This document shows, in pieces, positions 1 to 8,889 of a stretch of 64,000 nt of DNA; the stretch's first letter is position 1; every line of letters begins with the position of its first letter. Made by a program: the position numbers and the translations under genes. Under the pieces are notes generated by a model. The model was not told the origin of the DNA. It searched no databases and saw only the letters and a program-made list of their open reading frames with translations. This DNA is from Pseudomonas sp. MYb185 (GTDB lineage Bacteria > Pseudomonadota > Gammaproteobacteria > Pseudomonadales > Pseudomonadaceae), in assembly GCF_002979975.1 (NCBI RefSeq), contig NZ_PCQD01000001.1, positions 434,001 to 498,000 on the forward strand, in the 5' to 3' direction.

Positions 1-812
1 GGTGGGCAGTGGGGCATGACGGTGTGATTCTTGTCACTGCCGATGGTGGCGCTAGTTGGCAAAAGCAACTGGATGGTGTCATGGCTGCTGAGCAGTTCAA
101 AAAATATTATGAAAACATGCTGAAGAAAGGTGAGCCCGAGGCGGAGCTTGCTCTGGAGGCGACAGAGTTGAACTATCGAGATGGTCCCGCACTACCTTAT
201 CTCGATGTCTGGTTCAAGAATGAGTCGGTCGGCTTTGCTGTTGGGGCATTCGGCAATATTGCTCGTACGGATGATGGTGGAGATACCTGGGCTCCATGGA
301 CGCACAGAATAGATAACGAAAGTGGGCTGCATCTTAATAGTGTGACTGCGGTTGGAGGGGGGATTTTCATCGGCAGTGAACGTGGCACGATCTTCAGATT
401 GAATGAAGAAACAAATATCTTCGAGATCATTGATACTGGATATTCGGGTAGCTTTACCGGTATCACCGGAGATGATAGTCAGGTTATTGCCTATGGGCTG
501 CAAGGCACAGCTTACCGCAGCACTGATAGCGGGGCTAATTGGCAGGTTGTTGCAGGGCTACCTCGTTCCACGATAAATAATGCATTCCTGCGAGCAGATG
601 GGAAAGGATTTGTACTTGTAAGTCAGGCGGGAGAGCTGGTTCTGACTGATCATTATTTTTCCAGTTTTGATGTGCTGAATTCCGAAAAAACCACTATCTA
701 TACCTCGGTTGTGGAGGCGGCTGATAATGAGTTTCTAGTGACCACCCTGGAGGGCGTCGAGCGGATTTCACTCTCGGAGCGTAAAACAGAAAAGCCAAGA
801 ACCCAGGAGTAA
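1..812 (+). CDS. YCF48/BNR-repeat protein, 5' end outside the window
   Basis: The reading frame is open to the left edge (first full codon at base 3), so the N-terminus is missing; a GTG at 9 is probably internal. Beta-propeller repeats of the YCF48/BNR type are visible: repeated blocks such as TADGGASW, RTDDGGDTW and RSTDSGANW, each with a G-x-(S/T)-W ending. Homologues of this type often sit directly upstream of RND/MMPL permeases in Pseudomonas, as here (4-base gap to the next gene), and may act as a periplasmic partner of the pump. That role is inferred from context. A signal peptide would be expected in the missing part. Confidence 0.75.
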   Translation, partial: WAVGHDGVILVTADGGASWQKQLDGVMAAEQFKKYYENMLKKGEPEAELALEATELNYRDGPALPYLDVWFKNESVGFAVGAFGNIARTDDGGDTWAPWTHRIDNESGLHLNSVTAVGGGIFIGSERGTIFRLNEETNIFEIIDTGYSGSFTGITGDDSQVIAYGLQGTAYRSTDSGANWQVVAGLPRSTINNAFLRADGKGFVLVSQAGELVLTDHYFSSFDVLNSEKTTIYTSVVEAADNEFLVTTLEGVERISLSERKTEKPRTQE

Positions 813-816
813 GGCT

Positions 817-3267
817 ATGTCCGCTAATGAAAAAAATATAGCTCAAGGCGAAGATGTCGGCGGGGCATTTGACGAGTCTTCAGGCACTATTTTTGAACGA
901 GTTTTGTTTTGCAATCGCAAGATCCTTTTTGCTATTGGAGTTTTGGTAACTCTGTTCTTGGCCCATCAGTCGGCCAAACTGGATGTTAATGCCAGCTTTG
1001 AGAAGATGATGCCGTCAGAGCATGAGTATATTAAGAACTACAAAGAATTTGCTGGTAACTTGAGAAGTTTGGGTAATGCTGTGACTGTGGTGGTCGAGAA
1101 CAAGAACGGCAGCATTTACGATGCGGAATATCAGAAAACATTAAGTGAAATCAACGACAGAGTATTTCTGATCAAGGGGGTTGATCGCGCATTTGTGCAA
1201 TCCTTGTGGATGGCATCAGTGCGCTGGACGGCTGTAACAGAGGAAGGGTTTGATGGTGGCCCGGTCATGCCGCCGGACTATGACGGATCCTCAGAAAGCC
1301 TGAACAAGCTACGGGACAACGTCGCCAAGGCGGGGCTCAAGGGCTCTCTTGTTGGATTGAATGAACGTTCCAGTGCGTTGTTTATCCCCTTAATGGAGCG
1401 TGACTCGGAGACCGGCGAGCCTCTCGACTATAAAGCCTTCACCGATAGTCTGAGGGCTATCAATGATGAGTTTGAGAGCCGCGGCGTGGAGTTGCATGTC
1501 ATTGGCTTCGCCAAGTTGGTGGGCGACCTCATTGCGGGGCTGATGCAAGTACTCAGTTATTTTATAATTGCGGCTGTGGTTGTATCAGTACTCGTCTATT
1601 GGTATTCACGTTGCTTGATCAGTACCAGCGTTGTCATTATTTGCTCGCTGATGGGCGTGGTCTGGCAGTTGGGTATGATGCGGTTGATGGGCTTTGTCCT
1701 TGATCCCTTCTCCGTGCTGGTGCCATTTCTGGTGTTTGCCATTGGGGTCTCCCATGGCTCGCAGATGATAAACGGGATTATCCAGGATATCGGTAGCGGG
1801 CTTGGCCGTTATATGGCATCCCGGCTTACCTTCCGTCGGCTTTGCCTAGCGGGTACCGTAGCCTTGGTATCCGATGCACTGGGTTTTGCGGTAATCGCTG
1901 TTATCGCCATACCTGCGATTCGGGACCTGGCGTTTCTCGCAACGATGGGAGTGGTTGCGCTGATCGTTACCAACTTGTTTTTTATCCCCGTAATACTGTC
2001 TTTCACTGGCATCACCAAGCGGGCTGCCAAGCATGCGGAGCGGGTACAGAAGAGTAACCACTCCGTCAGTCAATGGCTTGGGTTGATTACCGGCAAGAAG
2101 GTAGCTGTTGGAGTTTTGGTGTCGGTTGCGGTGATTACCGTAGCAGGATTCATCTATGGACAGAAAATGCAGATCGGTGATGTCGAGGCGGGCGCTCCGG
2201 AACTGCGTGCGGACTCCGAGTACAATCTGGATGTGGAGTACGTACAGAAAAATTATGGACTATCTAACGACCTTTTCGCCGTTATTGTGACAACGCCGGA
2301 AGGCGGCTTGGGAAATTTTGAAACACTGCTTGAGATTGATCGACTTGAGCGCTTGCTGCGGGATTTACCCGGAGTACAGGTCACAGAATCTGCAGCCAGT
2401 ATGGCGAAGAAGTTTACCCCGGCCGGGTTCGAAGGCTCACCCAAGTGGTACACAATCAGCCGTAGCCCCTATATTACTAATGATGCGGTTGATAGTATAT
2501 TCACCGCGCGTCCAGGTCTTATTAATGACTCCCGTACCGTAGCTCCGATCATCGCTTATCTGACGGATCATAAAGCCGAGACACTGCAGCGTGTCGCCGA
2601 GGTGGTAGAAGATTTTGCTGCTGAACACAATAATGACCAACGTCAGTTCCTGCTGGCGGCGGGTAATGCCGGTGTCGAGGCTGCAACAAATCAGACAGTA
2701 GAAAAAGCTAATTATCAGATGCTAGTACTGGTTTATGCTGCGGTGATTCTACTGTGTTTGGTTACTTTCCGTAGTTGGAGGGCTGTAGTGATTGCTATTT
2801 TGCCTCTGGTGGTTATCTCCACCCTGGGGCAGGCATTGATGGTGTTCATGGGCATTGGTCTCAAGGTCGCGACGCTCCCTGTTACGGCGCTTGGTGTTGG
2901 CATCGGTGTGGACTATGCGTTGTACCTGCTTACCGCGTACATGGTTTTCCTGAGACAGGGTATGTCCGTCAGACAGGCCTATGTCAATGCCTTGGTGTCT
3001 ACAGGGAAGGTGGTCATGTTGGTTGGCGTTACATTAACCGCAGCGGTTGCTACCTGGGCATGGTCACCCATCAAGTTCCAGGCGGATATGGGGTTAATGC
3101 TGGCCTTCATGTTCCTGGGGAATATGCTGGGCGCCTTGATTATCATTCCCGCCTTGGCCACTTTTCTTTTGAAACCGAAGAATATGAATAAGGAAATAAA
3201 GGAAAACAAGGTGGAAATGAAAAAGAATATTTTAGAGAAAATACACGCAGAAAGAGCGCTTGTTTGA
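817..3267 (+). CDS. RND/MMPL-family efflux transporter
   Basis: This 816-residue membrane protein has the RND two-fold layout: one membrane segment near residues 35-55, a large periplasmic loop, a block of five segments at about 240-400, a second single segment near 425-445, a second loop, and a final block at about 635-790. The sequence GIGVDYALY in the last block is the usual MMPL/SSD-type signature. It is shorter than the HAE1 drug pumps and fits the MMPL/hydrophobe group. It probably moves a hydrophobic substrate or lipid together with the YCF48-like protein. The substrate is not evident. It lies 4 bases after the upstream gene, so the two are co-transcribed. Confidence 0.85.
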   Translation: MSANEKNIAQGEDVGGAFDESSGTIFERVLFCNRKILFAIGVLVTLFLAHQSAKLDVNASFEKMMPSEHEYIKNYKEFAGNLRSLGNAVTVVVENKNGSIYDAEYQKTLSEINDRVFLIKGVDRAFVQSLWMASVRWTAVTEEGFDGGPVMPPDYDGSSESLNKLRDNVAKAGLKGSLVGLNERSSALFIPLMERDSETGEPLDYKAFTDSLRAINDEFESRGVELHVIGFAKLVGDLIAGLMQVLSYFIIAAVVVSVLVYWYSRCLISTSVVIICSLMGVVWQLGMMRLMGFVLDPFSVLVPFLVFAIGVSHGSQMINGIIQDIGSGLGRYMASRLTFRRLCLAGTVALVSDALGFAVIAVIAIPAIRDLAFLATMGVVALIVTNLFFIPVILSFTGITKRAAKHAERVQKSNHSVSQWLGLITGKKVAVGVLVSVAVITVAGFIYGQKMQIGDVEAGAPELRADSEYNLDVEYVQKNYGLSNDLFAVIVTTPEGGLGNFETLLEIDRLERLLRDLPGVQVTESAASMAKKFTPAGFEGSPKWYTISRSPYITNDAVDSIFTARPGLINDSRTVAPIIAYLTDHKAETLQRVAEVVEDFAAEHNNDQRQFLLAAGNAGVEAATNQTVEKANYQMLVLVYAAVILLCLVTFRSWRAVVIAILPLVVISTLGQALMVFMGIGLKVATLPVTALGVGIGVDYALYLLTAYMVFLRQGMSVRQAYVNALVSTGKVVMLVGVTLTAAVATWAWSPIKFQADMGLMLAFMFLGNMLGALIIIPALATFLLKPKNMNKEIKENKVEMKKNILEKIHAERALV

Positions 3268-3332
3268 TAAGCCCTACTTTTGAGAGCTGAGCCGAATAAC
3301 GGATAGGTTATCTGTATATTTTTTCACTGCAA

Positions 3333-3352
3333 TATCAACAATGATGTTTGCT
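3333..3352. promoter_or_regulatory. Degenerate half-conserved copy of the TCAAC-N6-GTTGATTT operator
   Basis: The sequence ATCAAC-AATGAT-GTTTGCTT has the same left half and 6-base spacer as the three good operators at 8773, 10707 and 12482, but the right half matches only GTT. It lies 60-75 bases before the first flavin monooxygenase of the block. It may be a weak site or chance. Confidence 0.3.
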
Positions 3353-3408
3353 TAATGGTGGGCCCTGATTAATTTGTAAGAACCAAAGAACGGGATGGGG
3401 AAGACAAT

Positions 3409-4563
3409 ATGAAATTCAATTTGATGCAAACGGGAGTGATTGGCCGCCGGCATGAACTGGAAGCCGGTATGGCCGGCCAGCGGCCCGAGCTGTACCAGCG
3501 TTTCCTGGAAGAGGTACGCGGCTATGTACGCCTGGCTGACGATCTGGGGTACGGGGCTTACTGTCAGCCCGAACACCACTTGCAGATCGAAGGGTTCGAG
3601 ATCAACAACCACCCGGGCATGTTCAGTTTGTATGTAGGCTTACACTCCAAGCGCATGAAGGCCGGCATTATGGGCTATACCCTGCCCACACATAACCCGG
3701 TACGGGTCGCCGAGGAAATTGCCACGCTGGATCACATGCTCCAGGGTCGACTGATGGTGGGCTTAACCCGTGGTTACCATGCACGCTGGGTTGACTCCAT
3801 GGCGGCTCGCCCGGGTGTGAGCGCCACTACACCGGTGAATGCCAAGGCGCGTGACGAGCAGGATGCGCTGAACCGTGAAGTGTTTGAAGAGTCCTTGCAG
3901 ATCATCAAGAAAGCCTGGGCCAGTGATGTGTTCAGCCACAAGGGCAAGCACTGGGAGTTTCCGCCCAATGGCGGTTCATCGGGTCATCCGGCCTATGCCA
4001 GCATGGGTAAAGGCATGGATGCTGATGGGATCGTACGTAAGATCGGCATTGCTCCCAAGTGCTATCAGACCCCCCATCCGAAGATCTATGGTGGCTTTGC
4101 CGGCAGCATGCGGACAGTGGATATGTGGGCCCGCGAAGGAGGCAAGCCGATCGTACTGGCGGCGGACCTGGACTTCTGTGACACCTTGTGGAACCGCTAT
4201 GCCGAAACGGCGCGGGCCCATGAGCGTGATGTTGCCCGTGAAGACGTTGCCGCCTGGGGTGGTTTTTTGATGCTGACTGACGACAAGGACCATGCGCAGA
4301 AGCTGATGGCCGAGCATCAATGGTTCTGGGACAAGTGGTTTATTCCCTTCGGTCAGAAGATGCCGAACGTTCTGATCGGCAGTGCCGATGAGATTGCCGA
4401 CCAGATTGGCCGTGCCCATGACCGTCTGGGCTTTAATGAACTGTTTCTCATGTTTGGCCAGGGCCACCTGGATCCGGAACAGAACAATGAAGAGCTGGAG
4501 AAGTTTGCCTCATTGGTTGCGCCACGCTTCTCCACCAAGGATGCCGAAGGCACCATGGTGTGA
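3409..4563 (+). CDS. LLM-class flavin-dependent oxidoreductase (monooxygenase)
   Basis: This is a 384-residue luciferase-like (beta/alpha)8 flavoprotein. Family features are the N-terminal strand, EHH near residue 62 (CQPEHHLQ), a GRLMVGLTRGYH segment around 110-120, and a C-terminal part ending in a partner-selection helix (GSADEIADQIGRAHD). Such enzymes use reduced FMN supplied by a separate reductase to oxygenate ketones, aldehydes or alkyl compounds. It differs from the other two LLM proteins in the block, so a different substrate is likely. ATG at 3409 is preceded by a purine-rich GGGGAAGA. It is the first gene after a 141-base gap and is followed at 60 bases by the second LLM gene. Confidence 0.85.
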   Translation: MKFNLMQTGVIGRRHELEAGMAGQRPELYQRFLEEVRGYVRLADDLGYGAYCQPEHHLQIEGFEINNHPGMFSLYVGLHSKRMKAGIMGYTLPTHNPVRVAEEIATLDHMLQGRLMVGLTRGYHARWVDSMAARPGVSATTPVNAKARDEQDALNREVFEESLQIIKKAWASDVFSHKGKHWEFPPNGGSSGHPAYASMGKGMDADGIVRKIGIAPKCYQTPHPKIYGGFAGSMRTVDMWAREGGKPIVLAADLDFCDTLWNRYAETARAHERDVAREDVAAWGGFLMLTDDKDHAQKLMAEHQWFWDKWFIPFGQKMPNVLIGSADEIADQIGRAHDRLGFNELFLMFGQGHLDPEQNNEELEKFASLVAPRFSTKDAEGTMV

Positions 4564-4623
4564 GCCTGTGGTTAAAAGAGTCAATTAGGCAGCTTAAAAA
4601 GATAAGAATGAGAGGATAAGACC

Positions 4624-5715
4624 ATGCAATGCGGATTTTTTCATACTCCATATAATCTTCCCCACCGTACTGCGAGAGAAATGTTCGACTGGTCTCTCAA
4701 GCTGGCACAGGTATGTGATGAAGCTGGCTTCGCCGATTTCATGATTGGCGAGCACTCCACACTGGCTTGGGAGAATATTCCCTGTCCTGAAATCATTATT
4801 GGTGCCGCGGCGCCTCTCACCAAGAATATTCGCTTTGCGCCGATGGCGCATCTGTTGCCTTACCATAATCCGGCAAGTCTGGCGATTCAGGTTGGCTGGT
4901 TGTCGCAAATTCTCGAGGGTCGGTACTTTCTTGGTGTGGCGCCTGGTGGACATCATACAGATGCCATTCTGCATGGGTTCGAAGGGATTGGTCCGTTGCA
5001 GGAACAAATGTTCGAAGCGCTTGAACTGATGGAGAAGGTATGGGCTAGAGAGCCCTTCATGGAAAAGGGAAAGTTCTTTCAGGCGGGCTTTCCCGGGCCG
5101 GATACCATGCCAGAATACGACGTGGAAATTGCAGACAATAGTCCTTGGGGTGGTCGTGAAGCCTTGGAGATCGCTGTTACGGGGCTGACCAAGAACTCGT
5201 CATCCCTGAAGTGGGCTGGAGAGCGCAATTATAGCCCGATCTCGTTCTTTGGAGGTCACGAGGTAATGCGCTCGCACTACGACACTTGGGCTGCAGCCAT
5301 GGAGTCGAAAGGTTTGACTCCTGAAAGATCACGCTTTCGGGTTACCCGTGAAATCTTTATTGCCGACACAGATGCTGAGGCAAGGAAGCGGGCCAAGGCA
5401 AGTGGTATGGCCCAGACATGGCAGCATTATCTATTCCCCATCTACAAAAAATTCAATCTTTTTCCTGGGATTATTAAGGACGCGGGTGCGGACATTGACC
5501 CGAGCCAGATTGATATGGACTTTTTGGCTGATCATGTATGGCTTTGTGGATCACCGGAAACTGTGACTCGCAAGATAGAAGCCATGATGGAAAGGTCGGG
5601 TGGTTGCGGCCAGGTTATTGTCAATTCGCATGACAATATCGATAATCCGGAGCCCTATTTCGAGTCTCTGCAGCGATTAGCGCAAGAAGTCATTCCCAAT
5701 ATCAAGATGAGCTGA
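4624..5715 (+). CDS. 2,5-diketocamphane monooxygenase-like type II Baeyer-Villiger enzyme (LLM family)
   Basis: This 363-residue luciferase-like flavoprotein closely matches, from memory, the 2,5-diketocamphane 1,2-monooxygenase of the Pseudomonas putida CAM plasmid (N-terminal GFFHTPYNLP, GEHSTLAWENIPCPEIIIG, LEGRYFLGVAPGGHH and the C-terminal FESLQRLAQEV). Those enzymes insert oxygen next to a bicyclic ketone using FMNH2 and give a lactone that opens. Length agrees with the family. The true substrate here is not proven, since no camphor hydroxylase is visible. It follows the first LLM gene by 60 bases with a GAGAGGAT ribosome site, and is probably in the same transcript. Confidence 0.8.
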   Translation: MQCGFFHTPYNLPHRTAREMFDWSLKLAQVCDEAGFADFMIGEHSTLAWENIPCPEIIIGAAAPLTKNIRFAPMAHLLPYHNPASLAIQVGWLSQILEGRYFLGVAPGGHHTDAILHGFEGIGPLQEQMFEALELMEKVWAREPFMEKGKFFQAGFPGPDTMPEYDVEIADNSPWGGREALEIAVTGLTKNSSSLKWAGERNYSPISFFGGHEVMRSHYDTWAAAMESKGLTPERSRFRVTREIFIADTDAEARKRAKASGMAQTWQHYLFPIYKKFNLFPGIIKDAGADIDPSQIDMDFLADHVWLCGSPETVTRKIEAMMERSGGCGQVIVNSHDNIDNPEPYFESLQRLAQEVIPNIKMS

Positions 5716-5851
5716 AGCATGAATGAAGCGGCTGCTGGCCAGTAGTCGCTTTCCTGCTCTGAACCTGAATTAATTTTATCGCAGATCAGCGTAAAAGGCA
5801 GAGGACGGAGTAGGCCCAGTTACTTTTGAATTTGCGAAAGAAGGGGGGCAT

Positions 5852-7171
5852 GTGTTTTTCTCAAAAGCTGATAAAACCGCAACCGAATGTCTGAGACACC
5901 TTCTCGATGCGCTTGAAGGTGGACATCTGGATCTACCTCCCGGAGGTACTGCGAATCCTCTGCTCAACCAAGTTAGAGAGGCCTGGCAGAACCATCATGC
6001 CGAACGCCAGCAGGAGAAGAACCAGCTCATTCAACTGGCTGATCAACTGCACCGGTTGACCGCAAAGCTGGCGAGTTGTGAGGAGGAACGAGAGTACATA
6101 AATGCCCGTTTGGGCTTTATCAGCCAGAGTAGTACCGACGGTTTTTGGGACATGAAAGTGGTCGGTGGTGACCTCATGAATCCAGCGAATGGGCTGTGGT
6201 GGTCCGATCGCTTCCGCTCGTTGCTCGGTTTTCAGGACGAGCAGGACTTTCCTGGCAGGTTGAACAGTTGGATAGCGCGACTTCACCCTGAAGACAAGCA
6301 ATCAACCCTGGAAGCACTGTCCCAGCATATGCACGGCGGAGAAGGACAGGTGTCTTATCGTCTGGAGCACCGACTGGCGATAAAAACCGGCGAGTACCGC
6401 TGGTTTGTAACCAGTGGCCGGGCTCAGTGCGATAGCCGTGGGACATGTCTGCGAATTGCTGGTTCTATGCGGGATATCCATGATCAGCGCCAGCGCGACC
6501 GGGAGCTGGACAAGACGTTAACGCGTTTCGAGCTGGCCCGGGAAATGCTGAGCGATGGTTTGTGGGATATGGAAGTAGTTGATGGTGATCCGATGAATCC
6601 GCATAACCCTTTCTGGTGGTCCGAGCAGTTTCGTCACATGCTGGGCTTTGAGACTGCCGAGGAGTTTCCCAATGTATTGGAAAGTTGGACATCGCGTATT
6701 CATCCGGAGGACAAGGAAGAAGTGTTCCGAACATTCGCTATTCACCTCGGCGATCGCAGTGGCAGGACACCTTTTGATGCTTGTTATCGGATCAAGCTCA
6801 AGAGTGGTGAGTACCGTTGGTTCCGTAACCGTGGTCAAACTCGCCGCGCTTCGGATGGCAGTCCAGTACGAATGGTAGGTGCGTTGATTGATATCCATGT
6901 CATGCGCTTGGAGGAACAGCTGCGGGAAGAGCAGATCACGCAGCGCAGAGACCTTGAACTGAATCTGCACAAGTTGACGGAAATAGTTACCACTATCCAG
7001 GGGATTGCCAGCCAGACCAACTTGCTGGCACTCAATGCTGCCATTGAAGCTGCTCGCGCTGGAGATGCTGGTCGTGGTTTTGCCGTAGTGGCTGATGAAG
7101 TGCGCAAACTAGCGACCAGGACCAGTGAGGCGACCCAGCAGGCGGCCGATATGATCGGCTCCCGTGCCTGA
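5852..7171 (+). CDS. Soluble PAS-PAS chemoreceptor with a short signalling domain
   Basis: This 439-residue protein starts at GTG 5852 after AAGGGGGG. It has two PAS_3-type domains (about residues 85-205 and 220-345), each with a WWS-x-F-R-x-(L/M)-LGF motif, and a short methyl-accepting signalling tip (about 360-439) with the conserved [20 protein letters not shown] hairpin. No membrane segment is seen, so it is cytoplasmic. The signalling domain has only the tip and stops 30 residues after it, without the long methylation helices. It may report redox or metabolite state to the chemotaxis array while the block's substrate is oxidised. The next gene follows after 104 bases. Confidence 0.8.
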   Translation: MFFSKADKTATECLRHLLDALEGGHLDLPPGGTANPLLNQVREAWQNHHAERQQEKNQLIQLADQLHRLTAKLASCEEEREYINARLGFISQSSTDGFWDMKVVGGDLMNPANGLWWSDRFRSLLGFQDEQDFPGRLNSWIARLHPEDKQSTLEALSQHMHGGEGQVSYRLEHRLAIKTGEYRWFVTSGRAQCDSRGTCLRIAGSMRDIHDQRQRDRELDKTLTRFELAREMLSDGLWDMEVVDGDPMNPHNPFWWSEQFRHMLGFETAEEFPNVLESWTSRIHPEDKEEVFRTFAIHLGDRSGRTPFDACYRIKLKSGEYRWFRNRGQTRRASDGSPVRMVGALIDIHVMRLEEQLREEQITQRRDLELNLHKLTEIVTTIQGIASQTNLLALNAAIEAARAGDAGRGFAVVADEVRKLATRTSEATQQAADMIGSRA

Positions 7172-7275
7172 GCTTCTGCCTTCCATCCTCGGGTGAGAAA
7201 CCAGAGTGCGTGCCAAGGCAAGTAGTGCGCAAGAAGTCGTTTCCCATCATATTTTTTGACAAACAAGGGGCATAT

Positions 7276-8070
7276 ATGTCTAGCATTGATCTCATCGGAT
7301 TGTTTTCCGTTGCGGGCAAAACCGTACTGGTGACTGGTGGGGCCAAGGGTATAGGTGCGATGATTACCCGCTGTCTGGTGGCTGCAGGCTGCAGGGTGTT
7401 GGTTGTCGGACGTGATCATGTCGCAGCGAACAGCCTGAACCATGAACTGGCGGAGTACGGCGGGTTTGAATTCATCTCCTGTGACCTCTCCTGTAATGAT
7501 CAACTGGCGGATTTGCTTCACGTCGTGCAAAACAGCTGTTCCCAGCTGGATGCGCTGATCAACAACTCTGGTATATTTCATGCGCCGCCGCTGGGCTCTG
7601 TCACCGAGCAGGATTGGTCCGCGGTAATGAACCTCAACCTGCAATCACCATTTCTTCTTATCCAGGGACTATGTCCTCTGCTGGAGAAGGCCGGCACAGC
7701 TGACGATCCGGCACGCATAATCAATATCGGCTCGGTGGGGGGTATTCTCGGGAAAAGTTTCGGCGGTGCCTATGCCTATGGCTGCAGCAAGGCTGCCATT
7801 CATCAACTCACTCGCACGCTGGCGTCGGATCTATGTGCGCGCAATATCAATGTCAACGCGATCGCACCGGGTTTTTTCCCCAGTGATCTGACGGCAGGGG
7901 TTGTCGCTGATGCCGAAGTCGAACGGGCGGTGCTGGATAGTATTCCTGCCCATCGTTTTGGCAGGACGACGGATGTCGGCGGTACCGCGATCTATTTGAT
8001 ATCACGTGCTAGTGCCTATCTTACCGGCTCGGTAGTCGCCCTTGATGGTGGTCTGATGATCGCCCCCTGA
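7276..8070 (+). CDS. SDR-family NAD(P)-dependent oxidoreductase
   Basis: This is a 264-residue classical short-chain dehydrogenase. It has the TGGAKGIG nucleotide-binding motif near residue 20, NNSG where NNAG is usual, and the YGCSK catalytic pair, followed by NVNAIAPGFF and a C-terminal LDGG. ATG 7276 is chosen because AAGGGG lies 6 bases upstream and the N-terminus then has the family length; an upstream ATG at 7210 would add an unlikely leader. It probably oxidises a hydroxyl group of a pathway intermediate. Its 3' end overlaps the converging TetR gene by 55 bases. Confidence 0.85.
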   Translation: MSSIDLIGLFSVAGKTVLVTGGAKGIGAMITRCLVAAGCRVLVVGRDHVAANSLNHELAEYGGFEFISCDLSCNDQLADLLHVVQNSCSQLDALINNSGIFHAPPLGSVTEQDWSAVMNLNLQSPFLLIQGLCPLLEKAGTADDPARIINIGSVGGILGKSFGGAYAYGCSKAAIHQLTRTLASDLCARNINVNAIAPGFFPSDLTAGVVADAEVERAVLDSIPAHRFGRTTDVGGTAIYLISRASAYLTGSVVALDGGLMIAP

Positions 8071-8690
8071 GTCTGAAGATCATCCGCTGAATTTCTGTTT
8101 GAAAACAACGCGTCGAACACTATGTCCACCATCTTTTTTTGAAGCGCTGGATAGTCTTCTTGGTCTGTCTTTTCACTCGATGTGAAACAGGCTGTCCCCA
8201 AGGTGCCTATCCATAGCAACTGGACCGCTTCATGGGCGGGATAATTCAGGGCGCCTGCGTCATATAGCAGCGACAGGTCCTTCTCGACTGTACGCAGTGT
8301 TTCCGCGACGCTGACGGGTGGGGCGCCGGCAAGGATTTGCTGGATGACTATCCGACACATGAGTGGCTCCTGACGGGCAAAGTGATCGAAGGCGCCCCAG
8401 CCGTTTCTCAGACCTTGTTGCGGACCTCCCTCTTTTGTACCTTGGAGGTAAGCCTCTGCGACTTGTTCATAGGTTTCATCGATGGCGGCGCGGTGCAAAC
8501 CCGCCAGGTCACCAAAGTAATGATAAATCGTTGGTGCGCCGACACCGGCCATGGCGCATATGGCCCTTGAATTCGCGCCCTCGCGCCCGGTAGTGCTGAG
8601 CAGGTGCCGAGCCACTTCCAGTAATCGCTTCTTTACTTGGGTTGCCTCGCCGCTGCGACCTTTCATACTGCGAGAAATCACTGGTTTCAT
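8016..8690 (-). CDS. TetR-family transcriptional regulator
   Basis: This 224-residue protein has an N-terminal TetR helix-turn-helix at about residues 20-65 (ARHLLSTTG, then ICAMAGVGAPTIYHYFGD) and a ligand-binding C-terminal domain (TetR_C-type). It is transcribed away from the 3,6-diketocamphane-type monooxygenase gene, with 199 bases between them containing two palindromes. It is the best candidate for binding the inverted repeat shared by three promoters of the block. TetR proteins usually repress until an inducer binds. The C-terminal tail overlaps the SDR gene at 7276-8070. A start 24 bases downstream (MKGRSG) is also possible. Confidence 0.85.
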   Translation of the reverse strand: MKPVISRSMKGRSGEATQVKKRLLEVARHLLSTTGREGANSRAICAMAGVGAPTIYHYFGDLAGLHRAAIDETYEQVAEAYLQGTKEGGPQQGLRNGWGAFDHFARQEPLMCRIVIQQILAGAPPVSVAETLRTVEKDLSLLYDAGALNYPAHEAVQLLWIGTLGTACFTSSEKTDQEDYPALQKKMVDIVFDALFSNRNSADDLQTQGAIIRPPSRATTEPVR

Positions 8691-8772
8691 ATGAACAACC
8701 TATGTATGGAATCAAACGGCTTTCATGCGCGGGTTCAGCTTAACGAAGTTTGCATTAAAAATCATGGTAAAT

Positions 8773-8794
8773 AAATCAACATCTAGGTTGATTT
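8773..8794. promoter_or_regulatory. Operator-like inverted repeat AAATCAAC-N6-GTTGATTT
   Basis: This is a perfect 8-base inverted repeat with a 6-base spacer, lying between the TetR gene and the divergent monooxygenase gene. It covers the likely -35 box of the rightward promoter. Near-copies occur at 10707-10728 and 12482-12503. Confidence 0.7.
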
Positions 8795-8816
8795 GACAGT
8801 ATAACGTCGTTATATT
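8788..8816 (+). promoter_or_regulatory. Sigma-70-type promoter for the 3,6-diketocamphane-type monooxygenase gene
   Basis: TTGATT (8788-8793) and TATATT (8811-8816) are separated by 17 bases. Both boxes overlap palindromes, as expected for a repressed promoter. A TTGACA at 8793 has no -10 at a proper distance and was not chosen. Confidence 0.5.
8800..8814. promoter_or_regulatory. Second palindrome TATAACGTCGTTATA over the -10 region
   Basis: This is a perfect 7-base inverted repeat around a central T. It lies 5 bases to the right of the first operator and covers the spacer and -10 box. I saw no second copy near other genes, so it could be specific for this promoter, for example for autoregulation or a second regulator. 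Confidence 0.5.
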
Positions 8817-8889
8817 GGCTCTGTGGCCTAGTCTGCAATCAGCAGGCAGTGCCTCCTTGCCTACTACCCATTTAGAGGAGATAACAATC

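Noticed and set aside
8793..8798. TTGACA as a -35 box
   Set aside because: No -10 box lies 16-18 bases downstream; TTGATT with TATATT at 17 bases is better.
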